Shown here: piece after piece, positions 56,105 through 64,000 of the stretch | Layout: every line of letters begins with the position of its first letter | Position numbering within the stretch: position 1 is the stretch's first letter | Assembly (NCBI GenBank): GCA_964019135.1 | Contig: OZ025265.1 | Span: forward strand, 19,009,143-19,073,142 | Length of the DNA stretch: 64,000 nucleotides | Direction: 5' to 3' | Source: Arenicola marina | Taxonomy: Eukaryota; Annelida; Polychaeta; Arenicolidae | The notes under the pieces: generated by a model | Seen by the model: the letters and a program-made list of their open reading frames with translations, nothing else | Database searches by the model: none | What the model was told of the DNA's origin: nothing | Program-made: the position numbers and the translations under genes

Positions 56105-57000
56105 GGAGAGGGGAGGGGGAGGGGCTGTTATAGGGGAGGGGAGGGGGGTGTCATAGGGGAGACGAGGAGGGTGTCATTTGGGGAGAGGGGAGGGGGTGTC
56201 ATAGGAGAGAAGGGGCTGTCATATGGGGGGTGGGGGCTGTCATATGGGGAGGGGAGGGGGCTGTCATAGGGAGAGGGGAGGGGGGGGGCTGTTATCGGAG
56301 AGAGGGGAGGGGCTGTCATAGGGAAGGGGAGGGGTGTCATAGGGGAGAGGGGAGGGGGCTGTCATAGGAGAGAGGCTGTTATCGGAGAGGGGGGAGGGGC
56401 TGTCATAGGGAAGGGGAGGGGTGTCATAGGGGAGAGGGGTGGGGGCTGTCATAGGAGAGAGGCTGTTACCGGAGAGGGGGGAAGAGGCTGTCATAGGGAA
56501 GGGTAGGGGTGTCATAGGGGAGAGGGGAGGGGGCTGTCATAGGAGAGAGGCTGTTATCGGAGAGGGGGGAAGAGGCTGTCATAGGGAAGGGGAGGGGTGT
56601 CATAGGGGAGAGGGGAGGGGGCTGCCATAGGGGAGAGGGGAGGGGGCTGTCATAGGGGAGAGGGGAGGGGGCTGTCATAGGGGAGAGGGGAGGGGGCTGT
56701 CATAGGGGAGAGGGGAGGGGGCTGTCATAGGGGAGAGGGGAGGGGGCTGTCATAGGAGAGAGGCTGTTATCGGAGAGGGGGGAAGAGGCTGTCATAGGGA
56801 AGGGGAGGGGTGTCATAGGGAAGGGGAGGGGTGTCATAGGGGAGAGGGGAGGGGGCTGCCATAGGGGAGAGGGGAGGGGGCTGCCATAGGGGAGAGGGGA
56901 GGGGGCTGCCATAGGGAGAGGGGAGGGGGTGTCATAGGGGAGAGGGGAGGGGGCTGCCATAGGGGAGAGGGGAGGGGTGTCATAGGGGAGAGGGGAGGAG
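56105..57000. repeat. About 25-bp G-rich repeat
   Basis: GGCTGTCATAGGGGAGAGGG GAGGG units with variants; strong G-quadruplex potential. Confidence 0.94.
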
Positions 57001-57730
57001 GCGTTACGGGGCGAGTCGGGAGTGAAGGAACCGACCCGATTGCCATGGGTTGAGGGGGGTGGCGGCGGAGATATGACAAATGTCTGGAGGGAAGGTGAGG
57101 GTGGAGGGGGGAGTCAGGGAAGTGATCCCAGATACACCCGGCGCCTTGACCCCCCCCCCCCCCGCGCACCCCAAAAGAGTGTATGGATCGATGGTAACCG
57201 TATGCCATAAACACCCAAGGTAACAAATTAATATCAAAACACAATACACTTTTCTTAGCACCGACACTCACCCACATGACGTCATCAAGGTGCTATAGAC
57301 GGGTGCAGCTGTACGGAGTTCTCCAGGTAAAAGTATCAGTGAATGACGCTGTGGTTTAAGCCACCGTTGTGCGTCATCCACGGCATAAACCTCGCACCCA
57401 AACCTCTTAATGGTCAGAGGAAATCACACGAAAGACTCTTGAACATTAATAATCCGTAAACTCCGCTACCAAAGACGCGAATGGTCGAACCCAGGGTTTG
57501 TTCTGATGACGCCCATTGCGGAGGTCAAAAGGGGGACGCCCTCGGGTCAAAGGTCAAAAACGTCCCCACCGCTCATACTGACATCTCCTAAGTCCTATGA
57601 GATCTCCTCAAAACGCGAATTAATTAGTCCAATTGCGGGTGGATTGCGAGCAAATGACATTCGGAGATCTGCGGAGCCGCAGTAATTAACCAAAGAACCG
57701 TGTCTTACGATCTTCCCTGTACTGCCTTCA
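57001..57730. other. No gene seen
   Basis: Unique sequence between arrays, with a C14-15 run near 57151. Confidence 0.4.
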
Positions 57731-57734
57731 GGCC

Positions 57735-60265
57735 AGTCAGGCGTCCATAGCCACACTCCTCTCCCCTTTCCCCCTCTCCCTCCCCTCTCTTTACATCCTC
57801 CGCCACCCCCCAGCCATGCGTCCATAGCCACACTCCTCTCCCCTTTCCCCCCTCTCCCTCCCCTCTCTTTACATCCTCCGCCACCCCCCAGCCAGGCGTC
57901 CATAGCCACACTCCTCTCCCCTTTCCCCCCTCTCCCTCCCCTCTCTTTACATCCTCCGCCACACCCCAGCCAGGCGTCCATAGCCAGACTCCTCTCCCCT
58001 TTCCCCCCTCTCCCTCCCCTCTCTTTACATCCTCCGCCACCTCCCAGCCAGGCGTCCATAGCCACACTCCTCTCCCCTTTCCCCCCTCTCCCTCCCCTCT
58101 CTTTACATCCTCCGCCACCTCCCAGCCAGGCGTCCATAGCCACACTCCTCTCCCCTTTCCCCCCTCTCCCTCCCCTCTCTTTACATCCTCCGCCACACCC
58201 CAGCCAGGCGTCCATAGCCACACTCCTCTCCCCTTTGCCCCCTCTCCCTCCCCTCTCTTTACATCCTCCGCCACACCCCAGCCAGGCGTCCATAGCCAGA
58301 CTCCTCTCCCCTTTCCCCCTCTCCCTCCCCTCTCTTTACATCCTCCGCCACCTCCCAGCCAGGCGTCCATAGCCACACTCCTCTCCCCTTTCCCCCCTCT
58401 CCCTCCCCTCTCTTTACATCCTCCGCCACCTCCCAGCCAGGCGTCCATAGCCACACTCCTCTCCCCTTTCCCCCCTCTCCCTCCCCTCTCTTTACATCCT
58501 CCGCCACACCCCAGCCAGGCGTCCATAGCCACACTCCTTTCCCCCTATTGCCCCCTCTCCCTCCCCTCTCTTTACATCCTCCGCCACACCCCAGCCAGGC
58601 GTCCATAGCCAGACTCCTCTCCCCTTTCCCCCCTCTCCCTCCCCTCTCTTTACATCCTCCGCCACACCCCAGCCAGGCGTCCACAGCCACACTCCTCTCC
58701 CCTTTCCCCCCTCTCCCTCCCCTCTTATTACATCCTCCGCCACACCCCAGCCAGGCGTCCATAGCCACACTCCTCTCCCCTTTCCCCCCTCTCCCTCCCC
58801 TCTCTTTACATCCTCCGCCACACCCCAGCCAGGCGTCCATAGCCACACTCCTCTCCCCTTTCCCCCCTCTCCCTCCCCTCTCTTTACATCCTCCGCCACC
58901 TCCCAGCCAGGCGTCCATAGCCACACTCCTCTCCCCTTTCCCCCCTCTCCCTCCCCTCTCTTTACATCCTCCGCCACACCCCAGCCAGGCGTCCATAGCC
59001 ACACTCCTCTCCCCTTTCCCCCCTCTCCCTCCCCTCTCTTTACATCCTCCGCCACACCCCAGCCAGGCGTCCATAGCGACACTCCGTTCCCCTTTCCCCC
59101 CTCTCCCTCCCCTCTCTTTACATCCTCCGCCACCTCCCAGCCAGGCGTCCATAGCCACACTCCTCTCCCCTTTCCCCCCTCTCCCTCCCCTCTCTTTACA
59201 TCCTCCGCCACCTCCCAGCCAGGCGTCCATAGCCACACTCCTCTCCCCTTTCCCCCCTCTCCCTCCCCTCTCTTTACATCCTCCGCCACACCCCAGCCAG
59301 GCGTCCATAGCCACACTCCTCTCCCCTTTCCCCCCTCTCCCTCCCCTCTCTTTACATCCTCCGCCACACCCCAGCCAGGCGTCCATAGCCACACTCCTCT
59401 CCCCTTTCCCCCCTCTCCCTCCCCTCTCTTTACATCCTCCGCCACACCCCAGCCAGGCGTCCATAGCCACACTCCTCTCCCCTTTCCCCCCTCTCCCTCC
59501 CCTCTCTTTACATCCTCCGCCACACCCCAGCCAGGCGTCCATAGCCACACTCCTCTCCGATTTCCCCCCTCTCCCTCCCCTCTCTTTACATCCTCCGCCA
59601 CCTCCCAGCCAGGCGTCCATAGCCACACTCCTCTCCCCTTTCCCCCCTCTCCCTCCCCTCTCTTTACATCCTCCGCCACACCCCAGCCAGGCGTCCATAG
59701 CCACACTCCTCTCCCCTTTCCCCCCTCTCCCTCCCCTCTCTTTACATCCTCCGCCACACCCCAGCCAGGCGTCCATAGCCACACTCCTCTCCCCTTTCCC
59801 CCCTCTCCCTCCCCTCTCTTTACATCCTCCGCCACACCCCAGCCAGGCGTCCATAGCCACACTCCTCTCCCCTTTCCCCCCTCTCCCTCCCCTCTCTTTA
59901 CATCCTCCGCCACACCCCAGCCAGGCGTCCATAGCCACACTCCTCTCCCCTTTCCCCCCTCTCCCTCCCCTCTCTTTACATCCTCCGCCACCCCCCAGCC
60001 AGGCGTCCATAGCCACACTCCTCTCCCCTTTGCCCCCTCTCCCTCCCCTCTCTTTACATCCTCCGCCACACCCCAGCCAGGCGTCCATAGCCACACTCCT
60101 CTCCCCTTTCCCGCCTCTCCCTCCCCTCTCTTTACATCCTCCGCCACACCCCAGCCAGGCGTCCACAGCGACACTCCTCTCCCTTTTCCCTTTTCCCCCC
60201 TCGCCCCCCCCCCCACTCTCTTTACATCCTCCGCCACCCCCAGCCAGGCGTCCACAGCGACACTC
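57735..60265. repeat. 78-bp tandem repeat, about 32 copies, very uniform
   Basis: CCATAGCCACACTCCTCTCC, CCTTTCCCCCCTCTCCCTCC, CCTCTCTTTACATCCTCCGC, CACACCCCAGCCAGGCGT. 78 = 26 codons, so each stop-free frame continues for hundreds of codons. Main variants: CACACCCC/CACCTCCC and CCACACT/CCAGACT. Confidence 0.97.
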
Positions 60266-60689
60266 CTCTCCATCACCCCGTCCCTCCCCCGTGTCTATAC
60301 CCCCACCGTCACCCCCTATCCTCTCTACCCCAGTCCTCATGATCAATACCCGGGGTCCAACCCGATCACTGCCTATACCCCCACCTTCTCACCTCCACCC
60401 CCACCCCCCCCCCCTCCCCAAAAAAACACCCTCCAACCACACGCACACCACTCCCTCGCCTTACCTACCACGCATTGGCCCAATTTAGCCTGTATGTGCA
60501 CAAAAGTGGCCTAAAACACCAACATTCCATTCCTACCACGCATAAGGTGACTTGGACTAGGACTCGTCAGCCCCAAAGCTGAGGAAAAACACCGAGAACA
60601 GTGCTAGGGAAGTCAACCCAATGCGAACGAGCAGCAGGTGTAGGTATAGGGCGGCGCTCCCCCCCCCCTCCGTTACTAGTAAATGTGGT

Positions 60690-61400
60690 GATAGTGCGGC
60701 GCCCCCTACAGGTGAGATTGACTGCTAGAGTGCGGTCCGCCCCCTACAGGTGAGATTGACTGCTAGAGTGCGGTCCGCCCCCTACAGGTGAGATTGACTG
60801 CTAGAGTGCGGTCCGCCCCCTACAGGTGAGATTGACTGCTAGAGTGCGGTCCGCCCCCTACAGGTGAGATTGACTGCTAGAGTGCGGTCCGCCCCCTACA
60901 GGTGAGATTGACTGCTAGAGTGCGGTCCGCCCCCTACAGGTGAGATTGACTGTTGGAGTGCGGGCCGCCCCCTAAAGGTGAGATTGGCTGTTAGAGTGCG
61001 GTCCGCCCCCTACAGGTGAGATTGGCTGAGGAGTGCCGCGCGCCGCCTACAGGTGAGATTGGCTGAGGAGTGCAGCGCCGCCTACAGGTGAGATTGGCTG
61101 AGGAGTGCAGCGCCGCCTACAGGTGCGATTGGCTGGGGAGTGCCGCGCCGCCTACAGGTGAGATTGGCTGAGGAGTGCAGCGCCGCCTACAGGTGAGAAT
61201 GGCCGAGGAGTGCCGCGCGCCGCCTACAGGTGAGATTGGCTGAGGAGTGCAGCGCCGTCTACAGGTGAGATTGGCTGAGGAGTGCAGCGCCGCCTACAGG
61301 TGCGATTGGCTGGGCAGTGCAGCGCCGCCTACAGGTGAGATTGACTGCCAGAGTGCGGTCCGCCCCCTACAGGTGAGAGTGGCTGAGGAGCGCCGCGTGG
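60690..61400. repeat. 38-bp tandem repeat carrying CTACAG|GTGAG, about 18 copies
   Basis: GTGCGGTCCGCCCCCTACAG then GTGAGATTGACTGCTAGA. The left copies are almost identical; the right copies change to GAGGAGTGCAGCGCCGCC. Every unit carries a consensus splice donor on the plus strand. Confidence 0.95.
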
Positions 61401-62399
61401 GTTGCCGGTGGCGTGACGTAATTATTCCCTTCCACACCAATCAGCCATAATTTTCCCCGCGTCGCTCGGGTGCGATTCCGACGTCAAGTTGCATCACAGA
61501 GCGCGAACGGATGGGGTCAATGATCCTTCCGCGACAGATAGGACAGGTGGAGGAGGGCGGGGGGGGGGATGAGTGGGCAGACAGGAGAGGTGGAGGAGGC
61601 CGGGGGGTGGGGTAGGGATGAGTGGGCAGGCAGACAGGAGATGGGGGGGGGGGGGATGTGCCCTCGCTGGCCGCTGCACTCAGGGTTAATTCATCTGTCA
61701 CGGATTATTGTCCGAAGTCTTCATGACTATCCCCCCCCCCCCCGAGGCCCAGCCTCCCCAACCTCCCTAGCCACAATGGAATTCTAGACTTGCACCCCCT
61801 CCATTGCCTATCCACTCAATTTGGGATCACCTCCGGCGTTCAAGAATCAGAATCCAAGTCGGATCTATGGCTGCAGGCCGGATTGAGTAACATGTGAGCT
61901 ACGATAAGGGCCAACATCTTTCACGTTCACGTGTTCAATGTGCGTCATGTGTTATCGACCACAAGCTGAGTCCTCTGACTGCATTTGTACAAGTCCAAGG
62001 AGCATGTGTCCTATCGAATCGCGAAGACCAACGTATGAATAAATACAGGTTCGGGAAATTCCGAGGTCTTCCATGTGAGTTAGTAGTATTGACATCAAAG
62101 TATAAATGTTACATGTACTGCTGATATATCAACGTATATTGCAATTCAAAAGTTATAAACGACTCTCACGTAAAACATGTAGAATGAAATAACTGAAAAA
62201 GACTCCCTCAAACATGTTGCAATTTGGCCGTCTGTTCCCGTCCCCTTAACCTGTAGCTTAAGGTCCACCTAAAAGAACACAACGACAGAGCCATGTCCTC
62301 TGAGTAGATGTGGTGCGACACCCCCCCCCCAACCCCCCTTCCATTTGCGAAAGAGGACATGGCATATTTATCCGGGACAAACATATGCAGTCACCCAGT
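61401..62399. other. No gene seen
   Basis: G/C runs (61560-61660, 61728-61743) then AT-rich unique sequence. A CPICRGR peptide on the minus strand was considered and rejected. Confidence 0.4.
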
Positions 62400-62640
62400 T
62401 TGATTGGTTGTATATTCAGGACGCTTTAACCAGTTTTGGTAATTTCGCGTCAATGGGAGAAGGGAGGAAGTGTGGAGCCACGTCCCTGGGGGTCACTCCC
62501 TACTCTTTGCGAAGAAGGACAAGGGATCTTTATCCTGCGACCACACAGACATGGCCACAGCGTGCCTTAATTAATGCTCTCAGGTGGCCAGGGCACACAA
62601 GGCGAGCGCTCCAACCCGCTGAGCTATCGGGCCGGCCTCC
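62400..62640 (-). mobile_element. SINE family B, internal deletion near B box
   Basis: Tail TTGGTTGTATATTCAGGACG, body GGAGCCACGTCCCTGGGGGT, head side CGCTCCAACCCGCTGAGCTA TCGGGCCGGCC. The B box stretch is lost (ACAGCGTGCCTTAATTAATG). Confidence 0.85.
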
Positions 62641-63102
62641 GTCAAGCAGCTTGAATCGCACCCCGTGAACGCGTTGCAGACAAGACGGCTGATTGGATTG
62701 ACATACGCCTCTTAATTAACCACCGGTTCATGTCATTCGAATGACCCCCACAGCAAGCCGACATGAGCCCCGCGGCGCAACAAATCAAGTGCATCCCAAT
62801 TAGTCACGTTCCGTACATATATGCATATACTATACGCCTGATTGATGAGTATAAAACTCCTGTTTTATGCGACGTTGTCGAGTATTTGAGGCAGGTATTC
62901 CGCCTCGGCATACAGTTCTCCGCACTGGTGAGGCGACAGTAAGAGCTATTAACTCTGTGGTGAGTGCCACCGACTGAGCTCTGACTTCTGACTTCCTCTA
63001 TTCGAGAAGTGTTAGGTGTAAGATGAGATAACCCCGTGACCCGTTGATTGGCACACGAGGCGGGGTCAAGATAAAGTGCGTAACCGAGTAATAAAACAGC
63101 AT
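62641..63102. other. No gene seen
   Basis: Unique sequence. Confidence 0.4.
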
Positions 63103-63250
63103 CTAAGTTTTATGCCACGTCTGTGCACAGTAAGGCGATAGCGGACCAATTGAACCGATGGGATAGTGAGATGCAACAGTCCTAGGCACATGTGGGGGGC
63201 TCGAACCCCTAACCGCTTTCTCTGCAGCCGAGTGCGCTACATCACGACCA
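63103..63250 (-). mobile_element. SINE family A-related copy
   Basis: Tail TTTATGCCACGTCTGTGCAC, head with B box (plus GGCTCGAACCCCTAACCGC) and GAGTGCGCTACATCACGACC. Confidence 0.7.
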
Positions 63251-63324
63251 TGAGGGCTTCCCATGGGGTGAGACAACAACCCTTGCGGCGCAGAGAGGGG
63301 AACACTGGGATATCTTAGCTTTAT

Positions 63325-63588
63325 ATATTATTGGTTGGTTGGTTGTATGTTCAGGACGCTGTAACCACTTTTGGTCATATCGCGTCAATGTCAGAAGGAA
63401 GGGAGAGTGGAGCCATGTCCCCGAGGGCAACCCCCTACTCTTTGCGAAGAAGGAAATCTTTATCCTGCGACCACACAGACATGGCCACAGTGGGGCTCGA
63501 ACCACCGATCCACGTGCCGTTAGGCTCTCAGGTGACCAGAATACTCAATGCGAGCGCCCTAACCCACTGAGCTATCGGGGCGGCCCCT
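63325..63588 (-). mobile_element. SINE family B, best full-length copy
   Basis: On the minus strand: A box side GGCCGCCCCGATAGCTCAGT GGGTTAGGGCG, B box GGTTCGAGCCCCAC, body GGTCGCAGGATAAAGATTTC and GAGTAGGGGGTTGCCCTCGG, tail GGTTACAGCGTCCTGAACAT. Length about 260 bp; ends with GGTT repeats. Confidence 0.9.
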
Positions 63589-64000
63589 CGGTCAGACAGA
63601 AACGGCCGCCGGTGCCAGAACGGCGAGGACGTGTTTACCACGTGTCTTGGCAGCCGGCCCCGCTGCTCCTCCTAACACCTGGAGCGCCGATACCGCAGCG
63701 CCATCTACGTCAGCGGCGATTGCGTCACCACCTCATCCTCGCAAGGCAATGCTGGCGGGTCTGGCAATTAGGCCTCAGCCCGTGCCGGGGGGGTCGCGGC
63801 GGCATGAATAGACAGAACCCGCGGACAGGCGTCGTGCATCATAATAGACAGGTAAAGAAAAGGGAAGTTTGCACCATAGACACGCGTGTGTCTCCCCATG
63901 TATGGGATACTGTGGTATATATATATATATATATGCAGAAACAGTAGAACAATGCAGGAAGACGTGGCGAACACGACCTTGCATGGATCCACGGCGGACG
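63589..64000. other. No certain gene
   Basis: GC-rich sequence with an 87-codon plus-strand open segment ending at a donor-like AGACAG|GTAAAG (63850). Protein-like character is weak. A TATATATATATATATATG run lies at 63914-63934. Confidence 0.35.

Noticed and set aside
57595..60488. Frames of 230-695 codons in the 78-bp array
   Set aside because: Period of 26 codons with a stop-free unit explains them. Plus and minus frames are equally long.
61441..61701. RING-finger-like peptide CPICRGRIIDP on the minus strand
   Set aside because: Only one CxxC pair is present, the sequence upstream is a C-rich tract coding proline runs, and there is no splice acceptor of good quality.
63484..63585. A tRNA gene (TAGCTCAGTGGGTTAG and GGTTCGAGCCC)
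   Set aside because: These boxes are the head of SINE family B, present in several copies with the same long body attached; the acceptor stem does not pair as in a tRNA.

Overview
The window reads as animal (metazoan) nuclear DNA with one recognisable protein-coding locus inside an unusually dense landscape of minisatellites and tRNA-derived SINEs. Evidence for an animal: a multi-exon SLC4-family bicarbonate transporter gene on the minus strand with GT-AG introns, tRNA-type SINEs with pol III A and B boxes, a MITE-like element and a 200-base assembly gap (39615-39814). The species cannot be read from sequence alone. The mix of small introns, SINEs and minisatellites crossing exon borders would fit a marine invertebrate deuterostome such as a lancelet, but that is inference.

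Bases 1-20 kb: ten coding exons of a Na+-coupled bicarbonate transporter (SLC4A7/8/10-like), read right to left from an ATG at 19883 to 659. All exon phases join without a break and give 469 residues covering the N-terminal cytoplasmic domain. The membrane domain lies beyond the left edge of the window. Exon 6 (57 nt, phase 1-1) can be skipped without changing frame. Several splice junctions are part of tandem repeats that copy the exon edge together with the splice site: a 68-bp unit at exon 5, a 70-bp unit at exon 2, a 106-bp unit at exon 1 and a short duplication at exon 10. This is the most unusual thing in the window.

20-64 kb: no gene could be identified with confidence. The stretch holds two tRNA-SINE families (A and B below), an inverted-repeat element (37398-37805) and many arrays: a 6.8-kb polypyrimidine array of 37-bp units (30.07-36.86 kb) with a 2.7-kb higher-order duplication, purine arrays around the gap (39.3-41.8 kb), and units of 23, 17, 63, 41/42, 31, 29, 22, 42, 25, 78 and 38 bp between 42.5 and 61.4 kb. 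A few short open segments flanked by good splice sites (45.4, 50.1, 52.5, 54.7 and 55.2 kb) may be exons of other genes, but none is recognised. The very long open frames in the arrays follow from base composition or repeat length and are not treated as genes.
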